The position numbers and the translations under genes are program-made. Under the pieces are notes generated by a model. That model did no database searches and was not told the origin of the DNA. It was given only the letters and a program-made list of their open reading frames with translations. Below are positions 33,169 to 42,189 of a stretch of DNA of 64,000 nucleotides, piece by piece (position 1 is the stretch's first letter; every line of letters starts with the position of its first letter). This DNA comes from Bacteroidales bacterium (lineage in GTDB: Bacteria > Bacteroidota > Bacteroidia > Bacteroidales > UBA932): the NCBI GenBank assembly GCA_017549505.1, contig JAFYUS010000002.1, positions 1 to 64,000 of the forward strand, given 5' to 3'.

Positions 33169-33684
33169 TCAAATAGTTTTGCGGCTTTTACTGACTAACG
33201 ATATAATACCCAATATCAGGCCCCAGACAAGGAGTATAGGGAGTCCCAGAAAAGAGAATAGTACTCCCAAATATACGAATGGCATATCGTCAACAGTCGT
33301 AAAAGAGACTTCAGCACGGTCCTCATATATATAACATGTAAGATTTTTGCTGAAATAATAGGAATCTGTTGTTTTTTTCCAAAGGTCAGCCTCTGTCTTG
33401 CAACGTTTTTCAAGTTCTTGTATCACCTCTTCAGCAAGCGGCTCGGCAAAATACATATAACACATATATTCACCATATTGCGAACCAGTTAAATCATCTG
33501 ATTCAACGGACGAGATAGCCGGCAAGTCAATCTTTAACAACCTTTCAACTTGGACCGGATCTTTTGAACGTTCAATCATCCCGGCCTCACGCCCAGACAG
33601 AATCCTCCCTGTAACAAAAGATATTAGAAATGCTGCAATTACTACTCCCCAAGCGGACAAATAAACCTTTAAAGACTTTTTCAT
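33169..33684 (-). CDS. Membrane protein with two TM segments
   Basis: The protein (171 aa) has an N-terminal membrane segment (VYLSAWGVVIAAFLISFVTG), a soluble middle of about 100 residues and a C-terminal one (FVYLGVLFSFLGLPILLVWGLILGIISLV). No conserved motif is recognised. It follows the MORN-GH25 gene after 20 bases and is probably in the same unit. Confidence 0.55.
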   Translation of the reverse strand: MKKSLKVYLSAWGVVIAAFLISFVTGRILSGREAGMIERSKDPVQVERLLKIDLPAISSVESDDLTGSQYGEYMCYMYFAEPLAEEVIQELEKRCKTEADLWKKTTDSYYFSKNLTCYIYEDRAEVSFTTVDDMPFVYLGVLFSFLGLPILLVWGLILGIISLVSKSRKTI

Positions 33685-33704
33685 GATATCAGACTAAATT
33701 TAAA

Positions 33705-34973
33705 TTAATTCCACGCTGCATCAATGTACTTCCTGAAATCCGAGAGATTGCCGGAAAACACATTCAGATCCATTGATGTAGTAAAACCTTTAGCTGTTCC
33801 GCTCTGGGTAAACTGCCACATTAGCCAATCACCTGAAGGTTCTTTTCCACCGTATCTAGCTATCCAGAAATCGTAATCGGAGAATTCCGGCCCAGACAAG
33901 TATTTCCGGCGAAAACGATCATTCGTATAAATCACAGGCCTTACACCATAATGTTCTTCCACGCTCTTCAACCATTGCAAAGCCATACGCTGCACGTTTT
34001 TAACGCCTACTGCCTTCATCCTATGTTCGGGAGTCTCAATATCGAGCACAGGAGGGAAGTCTCCTTTCTCAACGACAGCATTAGAGATGAAGTTAGATAT
34101 CTGACTCTCAATATCAGATTGAGTTGTCATGAAATGATACGCTCCCTTCATAATTCTTCCCTCTCTCGCCTTCTCAACATTCGAATCATAGTTAGGGTCC
34201 TGTATATCAGCTCCTTCAGTCGCCTTCATGATTACAAACACCGAAGGCTGAACAAAGTCAAATGATTTCGGATCTCCTGAATAGACACGTCCTTCTGCAT
34301 CTGCAAACAATGCCAGATCTTTCCACTCCCATTTCTTCTGATACTTGGAAATATCTATCCCATAGACCTCGTCACCTGTACCGAATTTATAACCATTCCT
34401 GATTAGTCTGCCGTCAAACCAATATCCAAAATCCATTCTGCCGTCAGCATAAACAAGCCTGCCAAGCCCCTGCTTGGTGCCTTTGTTCCAATATCCCAGA
34501 TACACACGGCCGTCATGATATTCCATAGCCCCGAAGCCATCTGGTGAAAGATTACGGAACTCTCCCTCATATCTTTGTTTACCAGCAGAATATTTCAGGG
34601 TTCCTTCTGGCAACTGCCCATACTTCCATATTCCTTCATATACATTTCCTTTTGGAGAAGTATATACTCCCGGACCATGGTAAAGGTTGTCGTACCATTC
34701 ACCTTCATAGCTGCTGTCAGCATACGTCATTAGGCCTTTACCTTGTATTCTGCCGTTGAAGAACTCTCCCTCGTATGTGTCACCATTGTCTAATGTCAGG
34801 ACACCGTTACCATGCATCTTGCCTGCAAGCCATCCTCCCTTATAGGACGATCCGTCCTCGAAAGTCTTCTCTACCTGCCTTACAACATGATTATGCACAT
34901 ACCACCACCCCGCAAGGCCTGCAGAAATCAACAGCACTACGATTAAAACGACTATGCTTGGCTTTAGTTTCAT
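33705..34973 (-). CDS. MORN-repeat protein with a C-terminal GH25 muramidase domain
   Basis: Read from the ATG at 34973 (an upstream TTG at 34982 is weaker): 422 residues. An N-terminal membrane anchor (IVVLIVVLLISAGLAGWWYV) is followed by about seven MORN repeats (for example GNGVLTLDNGDTYEGEFFNG). Then comes a GH25 lysozyme: VYGIDISKYQ, FVIMKATEGAD, KGAYHF, PPVLDIET and MWQFTQSG. The conserved acidic residues D (in GIDIS) and D/E (in LDIET) are present. The enzyme would cut peptidoglycan in the periplasm while anchored to the inner membrane. MORN fused to muramidase is uncommon. Confidence 0.85.
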   Translation of the reverse strand: MKLKPSIVVLIVVLLISAGLAGWWYVHNHVVRQVEKTFEDGSSYKGGWLAGKMHGNGVLTLDNGDTYEGEFFNGRIQGKGLMTYADSSYEGEWYDNLYHGPGVYTSPKGNVYEGIWKYGQLPEGTLKYSAGKQRYEGEFRNLSPDGFGAMEYHDGRVYLGYWNKGTKQGLGRLVYADGRMDFGYWFDGRLIRNGYKFGTGDEVYGIDISKYQKKWEWKDLALFADAEGRVYSGDPKSFDFVQPSVFVIMKATEGADIQDPNYDSNVEKAREGRIMKGAYHFMTTQSDIESQISNFISNAVVEKGDFPPVLDIETPEHRMKAVGVKNVQRMALQWLKSVEEHYGVRPVIYTNDRFRRKYLSGPEFSDYDFWIARYGGKEPSGDWLMWQFTQSGTAKGFTTSMDLNVFSGNLSDFRKYIDAAWN

Positions 34974-34988
34974 AAAATTCAACTGATA

Positions 34989-35028
34989 CGTTACCAGGAC
35001 ATGCTTCGGTAAGCATGCCCTGGTAACG
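34989..35028. terminator. Long hairpin between the 116-aa exported protein and the MORN-GH25 gene
   Basis: CGTTACCAGG (34989-34998) pairs with CCTGGTAACG (35019-35028). After one mismatch, CATGCTT pairs with AAGCATG over a 4-base loop. There is no T-run on either side. It may be an attenuator or an RNA-processing hairpin rather than a full terminator, because the MORN gene has no visible promoter of its own. Confidence 0.6.
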
Positions 35029-35063
35029 AAATTCTTTAAACGACCCTGTATTGAGTAAAAACA

Positions 35064-35414
35064 TTAGTATTTGTAATCTATTCCATTAATGGTCATTCGT
35101 GACTGGAGCCTATAGAACGGGCCATACTTGCTGGTTGCGACGTAATCCACACCTCTCTTGTTGTAAAGGTAGAATGTATCCCTCTTTCCGGAGACTACAC
35201 GGGTCAGTGTGATTGTTCCTTTGTAGATGAATCCGTCATCGTTCGGTCCCATTGAATCACTCGGTTCTGCTAATTCCGGCGCTGCATCGAAGGTCGCCTC
35301 GCAACACATCTCTACAGATGCTGCCTCTGAAGATTCCGAATCATACTGAACTGTCTCAGCAAATGAAGTCACACAAAACATTGATGCGGTAAGGAAAATA
35401 AAAAACTTTTTCAT
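35064..35414 (-). CDS. Small exported protein
   Basis: A 116-residue protein with a signal peptide (KKFFIFLTASMFCVTSFAE), an acidic segment with a Cys pair (MCCEATFDAAPELAEPSDS) and a beta-rich C-terminus (YKGTITLTRVVSGKRDTFYLYNK). No family is recognised. It is the first gene after ECF promoter copy 6, and the MORN-muramidase gene follows behind a hairpin. Confidence 0.55.
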   Translation of the reverse strand: MKKFFIFLTASMFCVTSFAETVQYDSESSEAASVEMCCEATFDAAPELAEPSDSMGPNDDGFIYKGTITLTRVVSGKRDTFYLYNKRGVDYVATSKYGPFYRLQSRMTINGIDYKY

Positions 35415-35458
35415 GGTAAACTAAATTTTAAATGGTTTGTAATTTGTTTGTTTTACCA

Positions 35459-35486
35459 TTAATACCGCATCATTGAAAAGGTAACC
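35459..35486 (-). promoter_or_regulatory. ECF-type promoter, copy 6
   Basis: Minus strand GGTTACCTT-N11-GGTATTAA, one mismatch, 45 bases before the ATG at 35414. Confidence 0.75.
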
Positions 35487-35515
35487 CTACATCCAGAAGA
35501 AATTTTAAAAATATT

Positions 35516-36178
35516 TTATTCAGTCGTATCAGGATCATATGGGATTACTGCCCATCTTATATAATTAACATTGAAAATTGAATCCCATAGTTGTCCCCAG
35601 AACCCTCTCTCAATCTGTATTTCTTCTGGAGCATTCATGAACCAGAAATCCGGTTCCTCATCCAACTCAATATATTCGTCTATGCCCAAAAGTAACGCTT
35701 CAGGAAGTTGAGGTTCTTTATCCTTATTGAACAAAAATATTCCTTCGGTAGAAGAATATGATGTAGGATAAAATAGCATATCCCTATGCGAGAAGTTAAT
35801 GGCATAAACCTTACCTGCTCTCATTCCTAAGCCCTTTATACTGATTTCTTGTCCATCTCTGGTTCTTACAACGTTATTGCCATAGATCAGATTCGTCTCA
35901 TGAGTATAAGATTTATCAGACGAAGATTCTATAACCTCTATGGTTTTAAGAGGCAATCTCAGCACCCAGTCACTGACAAAGAACAGCCCAAAGAAAATCA
36001 AGAAACAAACCGACCAAACTGCCTTATTGTTATCAAAGACATGTTTTCTTACGAACACGATTCCAATCCCTATTGTAATCAAAAGAGACAGAACCAATGT
36101 AACAACTAATAAAGTAGATTCGCTGACGATCATAGCTATTATAGTAATTGGAGTATTTCCAAAATCAGGAATTACCAC
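35516..36178 (-). CDS. Membrane protein of unknown function
   Basis: A 220-residue frame that starts at GTG 36178, overlapping the previous stop, or possibly at ATG 36133. Two membrane segments lie near the N-terminus (LLVVTLVLSLLITIGIGIVFV and WSVCFLIFFGLFFVSDWVL). A soluble beta-rich domain with acidic patches follows (GIDEYIELDEEPDFWFM). No motif is recognised. It is second in the unit from ECF promoter copy 7. Confidence 0.5.
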   Translation of the reverse strand: MVIPDFGNTPITIIAMIVSESTLLVVTLVLSLLITIGIGIVFVRKHVFDNNKAVWSVCFLIFFGLFFVSDWVLRLPLKTIEVIESSSDKSYTHETNLIYGNNVVRTRDGQEISIKGLGMRAGKVYAINFSHRDMLFYPTSYSSTEGIFLFNKDKEPQLPEALLLGIDEYIELDEEPDFWFMNAPEEIQIERGFWGQLWDSIFNVNYIRWAVIPYDPDTTE

Positions 36179-36684
36179 TTTCTTAAACCATGGTCTTGTG
36201 GTGAGTGGCCACAGGTGTGACCATATCCATCAGAATTTCTACACGCTCCTTCATATGTGCCGTTATAATGCTTGATTCCCCAGTATCCAGAACAACGGCA
36301 GTTGCCTCTTCCGCACTTTGCATTAGTCTTCACAAAACTTTTGTATTTATCACCAGCCATGAGTGAGAACTCTAACGAAGTTCCTCCTCTGGTCATCGCC
36401 TCGGCATCAGTAATAACCTCATGCATCAGACTATAAAACTCTTTTGTATTATTATATTCGGTTTCACCCAAATACCTCTTGATGCTTTTACGTTCCAATA
36501 GATTCGAAGCATCTGAAAGCGCTTCATTCAAGGTATCAATATCTCCCTTTTCGTAAGACTCAATAATCAAAAGATTAACCGCCACATATTCATCAATTTT
36601 CGACTTAAGAATGATTACATGAGCAAGATACCCCAGCGCTATAACAGCAACCAGACCACCAAAAATCAACAGAAACTTTTTCAT
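36172..36684 (-). CDS. Membrane-anchored Cys-rich protein
   Basis: The 170-residue protein has an N-terminal membrane anchor or signal (FLLIFGGLVAVIALGYLAHVIIL), helices and a Cys-rich C-terminus: CGRGNCRCSGYWGIKHY, then HTCGHSPQDHGLRKW. The last motif is shared with the lipoprotein at 32715..33059. Zinc or other metal binding is likely but unproven. Confidence 0.55.
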   Translation of the reverse strand: MKKFLLIFGGLVAVIALGYLAHVIILKSKIDEYVAVNLLIIESYEKGDIDTLNEALSDASNLLERKSIKRYLGETEYNNTKEFYSLMHEVITDAEAMTRGGTSLEFSLMAGDKYKSFVKTNAKCGRGNCRCSGYWGIKHYNGTYEGACRNSDGYGHTCGHSPQDHGLRKW

Positions 36685-36727
36685 GATAAATTAAATTTAA
36701 ATGGTTTGTAATTAGTATGTTTTGCCA

Positions 36728-36755
36728 TTAATACTGCATCTTTGAAAAAGCAACA
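36728..36755 (-). promoter_or_regulatory. ECF-type promoter, copy 7 (weak match)
   Basis: Minus strand TGTTGCTTT-N11-AGTATTAA: same spacing and position, with three mismatches to the consensus (two in -35, one in -10), 44 bases before the ATG at 36684. The surrounding leader is also like that of copy 6. Confidence 0.6.
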
Positions 36756-36786
36756 CAAGAAATCGAATAATAAGAAAACTTACAAG

Positions 36787-37035
36787 TCAATCTCTATACT
36801 TTTTGTGTGATGCGATTTTATCTGTCCAATCATCCTTTTTTATTCCCAAAAAGAATCCCAATCCAATCATAACTATTATCGTAATCAATGCTTCTAACTT
36901 GTTAGGGACAACGAAAAGAACAATAATGCAAATTAAACCCATACCCACTAATATAGTTGAAAGTAGTGACAACAGTTGGTTAATTAATGTGGCAATCGGT
37001 GAATTAGGATATTCACGGTAAGTATATTCAAACAT
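36787..37035 (-). CDS. Small membrane protein
   Basis: The 82-residue protein has two membrane segments (LLSLLSTILVGMGLICIIVLFVV and LEALITIIVMIGLGFFLGI) and a charged C-terminus. It follows the 632-residue repeat protein by 44 bases and may be the last gene of the SrfB operon. No family is recognised. Confidence 0.5.
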   Translation of the reverse strand: MFEYTYREYPNSPIATLINQLLSLLSTILVGMGLICIIVLFVVPNKLEALITIIVMIGLGFFLGIKKDDWTDKIASHKKYRD

Positions 37036-37079
37036 AGCACATAAAAATTTACGATAATCTAACTACAAAAAATATAAAC

Positions 37080-38978
37080 CTACTCTGGACAAGATACGGT
37101 ATAATTCCAAGATGTCCCCGTATTTTGACTTGAAATAGCAAGTACTGTTATAACCGGACCATCCGAGAATGATATATATTTGCTATCAGTACCCGCTGTT
37201 AGTCCTGTGTCAAAAATTGGCGTATTGAATGCGATCTCATCTTCACGGCAGTTATATACCAATATCTGATCTGCAATGCCTCCACCATTATTCCATGAAA
37301 ATTTAAATCTACCGCTATTCTGTCCCATGTTATAAGATTTGACAGATTGGGACTTATATTGCGCTTCAGTTGCATCTCCTCCGGAATTACAAGGAGGAAG
37401 GTCAGGGAAAAGAGGGATATCCCTTTGCTCTTGAACCGAATTAAAGAGTTTCATGACACTTGCATTGCGAATCTTATTCTCATTTTTAGTATACCCAGCT
37501 TTTGACGCTGTAATAGAAATCTCTTCTGCAAGCCTCAAGTTTCGAACAATGAAAGCACCTTTGTCACTATTGTTCGGCTTGGTTATTTTTGATATCGATG
37601 TAGATATAGCTAACGTACAATCTGGAAGCAGATCCCCTGTTTCTCCATCACTTGTAGTAAATGTCAGGTCAACAAGCACAGGTTTCATAAGGATTATCTC
37701 CCCTCTAGCAAAACTATCAATTCTAGTATGCTTTGGTTCATAATAAGGCGTCAGATCAGAATCTATATCAATCTTGTCTCCTTCCATCGCCTTTACATAA
37801 AAGACTCCATTACGGTTGCTTATTTCTTTTTCACGAGAAGTCTTTCCATTGATACCTACGATTCTAATATCATTCCGCACGCCTGCAATCGGAGTCATTG
37901 ACAACGAATCCACATTCTGGAATTCTTCAAGATATGGTTCCGGTTCCAAATAAATGGTCCTTTGTTCATCAGGAAGAACAGCAAACATTTCAACTATATA
38001 ATTACCTTTCAGTTTTCCATCCTTATAGTGAAGCTTCGAAGCCTGAAGATCTAACTTCGCAAGAACGAATGCATCCTTATAGGCTCCCGCCCCCTTACCA
38101 TCAACATTTGTCACCGACTGTCCCCTGACCACAGTACCATTACCGGAGGTAAGTGTAACTACAACAGTAGCTCCTGGTATAGGCTGCTTTGTATATTTAT
38201 TCTTGACAAAGTATGTAAAACTCTGCTTTAAAGGCGTCAATCTTATCTTTGAAGAATCAGGATTGTTCAAAGCAGTCTTTACCTTAACCTCGACATCTGT
38301 TGTATCCGCATAGCCATAACAACTGACCCGATTTATGCTTACAGTGCCACACTCAGGGACATTCTTAAGTATACACCTCCCATCTGGCGCTGTAGCCACA
38401 GAATCTCTTACGTCATTTCCACAAAGCACATATTCATATTCCAATACTGCGCCAGCAAGAGGTTCATCCGTTTCTCTATCAAGAACACTCAATCCCAGAT
38501 CAATAGTCTTCGGCGACATCATAAGCTTTTTCTTACGTACATAGTGGAAATTACTGCTTTCCGGATCCGGATCAAGAAAATAACACGTAGCCCAAGCAGT
38601 GTATGAAGCCCTCTCACGAGCATGGAAGAAGTATGAAAATACACTACAAGGTAAATCCTCAAATGTACCCTTACCATCTCCATCAGTCTGAATCTCACGT
38701 GTTATCTGCTCACTATAAAAGAACTCACCATTCTTAAGCAGATATTGGGCGGTATATTCCAAAGTCACATGAACGTCTGACAACGAATTATTCAATATCG
38801 GATCTATTGTACGCACTTGAATATCCTTCTCACATCGTACAAACAGTAACAACAGCAAAGGAATAAGCAATAACCACCACAGGTATTTCCATTTCCTCTT
38901 CTTCAATTGAAATACATATTCAGACTGTTCGTCTCTGAACTTGAATCTCTTTTTATATGAAATCGCCCTATTTCCCAT
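37080..38978 (-). CDS. Membrane-anchored protein with Ig-like/carboxypeptidase-regulatory repeats
   Basis: A 632-residue protein with a short basic N-terminus, one membrane segment (WKYLWWLLLIPLLLLLFV, residues 30-47) and a large extracytoplasmic part. It has repeated beta-sandwich units (LGLSVLDRETDEPLAGAVLEYE; KNKYTKQPIPGATVVVTLTSG; LTFTTSDGETGDLLPDCTL) of the carboxypeptidase-regulatory or PEGA-like type. The last 100 residues (GRFKFSWNNGGGIADQILVYNCRED, then TVLAISSQNTGTSWNYTV) look like a separate adhesion-like domain. It is in the SrfB operon, 13 bases after the previous gene. Likely a structural envelope part. Confidence 0.6.
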   Translation of the reverse strand: MGNRAISYKKRFKFRDEQSEYVFQLKKRKWKYLWWLLLIPLLLLLFVRCEKDIQVRTIDPILNNSLSDVHVTLEYTAQYLLKNGEFFYSEQITREIQTDGDGKGTFEDLPCSVFSYFFHARERASYTAWATCYFLDPDPESSNFHYVRKKKLMMSPKTIDLGLSVLDRETDEPLAGAVLEYEYVLCGNDVRDSVATAPDGRCILKNVPECGTVSINRVSCYGYADTTDVEVKVKTALNNPDSSKIRLTPLKQSFTYFVKNKYTKQPIPGATVVVTLTSGNGTVVRGQSVTNVDGKGAGAYKDAFVLAKLDLQASKLHYKDGKLKGNYIVEMFAVLPDEQRTIYLEPEPYLEEFQNVDSLSMTPIAGVRNDIRIVGINGKTSREKEISNRNGVFYVKAMEGDKIDIDSDLTPYYEPKHTRIDSFARGEIILMKPVLVDLTFTTSDGETGDLLPDCTLAISTSISKITKPNNSDKGAFIVRNLRLAEEISITASKAGYTKNENKIRNASVMKLFNSVQEQRDIPLFPDLPPCNSGGDATEAQYKSQSVKSYNMGQNSGRFKFSWNNGGGIADQILVYNCREDEIAFNTPIFDTGLTAGTDSKYISFSDGPVITVLAISSQNTGTSWNYTVSCPE

Positions 38979-38991
38979 ATTCTTTATCCTT

Positions 38992-40140
38992 TTATTTATG
39001 ATATGAATCAGGCCTGCTGAACCTTATTTTGTATTTCTTACCAGACAAGAACATATCCTTTTGTATCCTGGCATTTCCGTCACGATCTGTAACACCTTCT
39101 GCAACAACTATTTTCTTTTGCATAATCTGGAATGGTTGATCTGATAACGGAGTACCATCATGGTCCAATAGTGTAACTGTAATATACTCTACAACCGGCG
39201 GCGGGGGCGGAGGCAAGACAACAGGGTCATCAACCCTCACGACGAAACGGTTCTGTTCGCTGTCATGGCACAGTTTAAAAGAATGATCCTTTTCTACCAC
39301 CTTAACCCTGAGCACCGTTTCAGGCAAAAGTTTCAGGGAAGCGACGAACTGTCCGAAATCATCAGTCTGGACCTCCATACCGTTTACAATAAAAGTATAA
39401 TTAGCTTTCGGCTCTCCTTTCTGATTTTCTACAGATATGACGTAGTCAACATAATAATCAAAAACAGCAGAATATATGCTCTTACCAACTTCTACAATGT
39501 AATCGTAGTGGTTTAACCCATCAGTACGTTCTACAGAAAAGGATTTGCTGGCAAATATCTTTCCCAAAAAGAAATCCCCGTTATCATCTGTAGAAACTGT
39601 CTTCGTGTTATTAAAAGAGTTCAAGACAAACTGTATCTGGGAAGCAACTGTTCCATCGCTATAATCAATGTGTATTGTTACTTCCTCCTGTTTAATCACT
39701 CGTGGAGCATCAATCAGAATACCTATCACATCTACCTTCTTTCCCGCCATTCTAGGTTCAAATCCCCACTCTGTCAGAACAACGCGGATTTCTCCGTTAT
39801 TGTTCCTATATAGGAATATCTGATCCTCTGACGGAATCGAAAATAAACTCTTCCAATAGGGCATCTTATCTGCGAGATTCTCTCCCAGATAATTCCGGCA
39901 CTCTTCCAGCCAGAATGCCGCTTCAGATCTTTCTTCAGCGGAAGCATCCTTAAGTCGGATAAGTGACATATCATCATCAACAGACCACATGCCTGTCGAG
40001 CCGAAGAAGTTTACATTTGAAAAGGTATTTGCGTAATCCGCCGGAAGGTATTGGTTCAGGCGGGCTTTAATATTGACATAGTTCTGCCCATGGATAATAT
40101 CATGCACCTCCAGCAGCGAACGGCTTGACAACTCTTTCAT
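38992..40140 (-). CDS. Protein with a WG-x-x-P N-terminal domain and two Ig-like units
   Basis: This 382-residue protein lacks a signal peptide. The N-terminal 150 residues (helices, then IFLYRNNNGEIRVVLTEWGFEPR) resemble the N-terminal domain of the subtilase at 47849..50395 (VYCADGRVVIVEWGMSPKG). Two or three beta-sandwich units follow, separated by a run of prolines (VVLPPPPPPVV). The shared domain suggests both proteins dock onto the same partner, perhaps SrfB, SrfC or the GTPase. That is inference. It lies 24 bases after the coiled-coil gene. Confidence 0.55.
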   Translation of the reverse strand: MKELSSRSLLEVHDIIHGQNYVNIKARLNQYLPADYANTFSNVNFFGSTGMWSVDDDMSLIRLKDASAEERSEAAFWLEECRNYLGENLADKMPYWKSLFSIPSEDQIFLYRNNNGEIRVVLTEWGFEPRMAGKKVDVIGILIDAPRVIKQEEVTIHIDYSDGTVASQIQFVLNSFNNTKTVSTDDNGDFFLGKIFASKSFSVERTDGLNHYDYIVEVGKSIYSAVFDYYVDYVISVENQKGEPKANYTFIVNGMEVQTDDFGQFVASLKLLPETVLRVKVVEKDHSFKLCHDSEQNRFVVRVDDPVVLPPPPPPVVEYITVTLLDHDGTPLSDQPFQIMQKKIVVAEGVTDRDGNARIQKDMFLSGKKYKIRFSRPDSYHK

Positions 40141-40164
40141 AATAATAATTTTGACAGGATTTCC

Positions 40165-41397
40165 TTACAGACTATACTTCAGTTGGGTTAAGTAATTCTG
40201 ATACTCTGTCTTATTCATCTCCCGTAAAGTATCATGAGCCTTATCAACTACACGGTTTAAGTTCTTATAATGTGAATTATAATAGTATCTGTCGTTGGAT
40301 ATAAACTCTCCATCAGTATGAAATTCAATCATTAGATTAATCTTTGACTTTACTTTATCTACAGTTTCTGCATCAGGCATCAAACCTTGATCACTTAAAT
40401 TACGCAATACATATTGTTGAAAATGCTCAACAGATTCTTGCAAACCTCCTAAAACCTCACCGATCTGTACATATTCTGTATTCTGGGTTGTATTCAGTTT
40501 TAACCCGCTGTTTTTCAGTTCATTGTAGTCCTTTAACAAAACATCATAATGCTTCTTGTCAAATTTTGTTTCCATGAAAGCAATTGACTCATGAAAAAAA
40601 ACAGCAACCGTAGATATGTCCTTCAAGAAATCCAACTTTTCCTTGACTTCATCTGATACGGGCAATTCAACAAGAGAAACATAATCTTCATAATCTTTTA
40701 CTGCCTGACTTACTCTGCTGACATAATCCGCATTTATAAAATCTAATGAAGCATTGAAACTACCCATGTAGAACTGATCTACTACCTTTTGTTTCTCATT
40801 GAGTTTATCACTTATCTTTTGAGCTATTTGAGCATCTTTTTCTAGCGATGCCATCAGAATATCTTTGCCAGCTATGACTTTATCCAAACTGTCCAGGTTC
40901 TTTTCTTTCTCACTTAACTCAAATTGAATCTGAGACAGACTATCACGAATTACAGATTCTTTTTTTGAGAATTCTTTTTCATATGATTTACGAGCATCTT
41001 CTAAATTCTTCTTGTAGATAGACTTGTCTTTCTCAGATTTCGTTTTTTGTTCATTGAACTTCTTTTTAAAGAAAACGACGGAGTCTCTATACACCTTTAC
41101 ATCCTTTCCAAGGCGCCCTATTTGAACCTGTAATGTATCAATAGAAGCTTGATCATAAATGGTTGTTTCTGGTACTGCTTGAGAGAAGTATTCCTTTAAA
41201 GCTTTATTAATAAGACTCTCCGCCCACAATTTATCTTTAGAATCCGCATCTTTTGCATTCGCATCTATTACCTCATTTACCAGTTTGTCTGCTAAATCTT
41301 GATCTAAAACCAGATACTTATTGTTTTGAGATACCGCACAAAAACAATTTACCATACAAACAAGCATGGTAAACCATACATATTTAAAGATTTTCAT
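40165..41397 (-). CDS. Exported long coiled-coil protein
   Basis: The 410-residue protein begins with a signal peptide (FKYVWFTMLVCMVNCFCAVSQ). It is dominated by Lys/Glu-rich heptads between residues 90 and 200 (DVKVYRDSVVFFKKKFNEQ..., EKEKNLDSLDKVIAGKD). It could span the periplasm as a rod. Its start overlaps the lipoprotein gene by 14 bases. No enzymatic motif is seen. Confidence 0.6.
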   Translation of the reverse strand: MKIFKYVWFTMLVCMVNCFCAVSQNNKYLVLDQDLADKLVNEVIDANAKDADSKDKLWAESLINKALKEYFSQAVPETTIYDQASIDTLQVQIGRLGKDVKVYRDSVVFFKKKFNEQKTKSEKDKSIYKKNLEDARKSYEKEFSKKESVIRDSLSQIQFELSEKEKNLDSLDKVIAGKDILMASLEKDAQIAQKISDKLNEKQKVVDQFYMGSFNASLDFINADYVSRVSQAVKDYEDYVSLVELPVSDEVKEKLDFLKDISTVAVFFHESIAFMETKFDKKHYDVLLKDYNELKNSGLKLNTTQNTEYVQIGEVLGGLQESVEHFQQYVLRNLSDQGLMPDAETVDKVKSKINLMIEFHTDGEFISNDRYYYNSHYKNLNRVVDKAHDTLREMNKTEYQNYLTQLKYSL

Positions 41398-42181
41398 TTT
41401 CCTCTACTTTATTAAGTTCCTCATAATGTTCATCCATAATAGCCTTCCATATCCTTAGGCTATCCTGATTATCTTTATAAGACAAATTGTACTTTGCGTC
41501 ATTTAGTTCAGAAGCTGCAGGATCGATACACTGCAAATAACTATTTACAACATCCTGAGAATGCCATAACCTTCTTTTTGAATATGCTGCAGAGTTTTTC
41601 AGGTTCTGGAGCTGTCTCTTAAGGGATGCACACTTAATCTTTGGATCACTCAAGTACACGCTTGCCTGTTTCATCTTCTTTGTCTCATAAGAAGTATCAT
41701 AACTCGTATTATGAGTTACATTCGCCTGCCGCACTACAGCATTACGAATAAACCTATCTGCTTCATCATGTTTAGCTTTAAGTGTCTTGACATCACTCAA
41801 TCCTGGCACATCCGGATATCTTTCCAATTCTGCCATCATGGACTTCAAATTCTTATGGGAATCCTTTCTTGGACACCCAGTATTTAGAATGTCCTTGGCA
41901 TCCCTCACAAGCAATTTACTATACTCCGTTTCAAGCAGATTCGTTGCAGATGTTCTTTCACTTTCGGACCTTAGCTTTGTAATTTGATTATCCTTAATTT
42001 CCAAATAAGCAGACTTATCCCAGAATTTCTCTGACATTGACTTTATATTAGTAACGACAATGCGATATGCTTCAGACTGATAGCCTTCTGAGCTTCCTCC
42101 TCGCTTGCTTGGCTGACGACAACTTGCTAAAGTTAATGTGATAAGAAACAACAATGCTAGTCTTGTATAAAATGTATTCAT
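41384..42181 (-). CDS. Helical lipoprotein
   Basis: A 265-residue lipoprotein with lipobox LASC (residues 18-21, after LALLFLITLTLASC) and a helical, charged mature part. The C-terminus (IMDEHYEELNKVEENENL) overlaps the next gene. It sits between the 1074-residue membrane protein and the coiled-coil protein in the SrfB operon and may join them in the envelope. Confidence 0.6.
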   Translation of the reverse strand: MNTFYTRLALLFLITLTLASCRQPSKRGGSSEGYQSEAYRIVVTNIKSMSEKFWDKSAYLEIKDNQITKLRSESERTSATNLLETEYSKLLVRDAKDILNTGCPRKDSHKNLKSMMAELERYPDVPGLSDVKTLKAKHDEADRFIRNAVVRQANVTHNTSYDTSYETKKMKQASVYLSDPKIKCASLKRQLQNLKNSAAYSKRRLWHSQDVVNSYLQCIDPAASELNDAKYNLSYKDNQDSLRIWKAIMDEHYEELNKVEENENL

Positions 42182-42189
42182 CTTAATTT

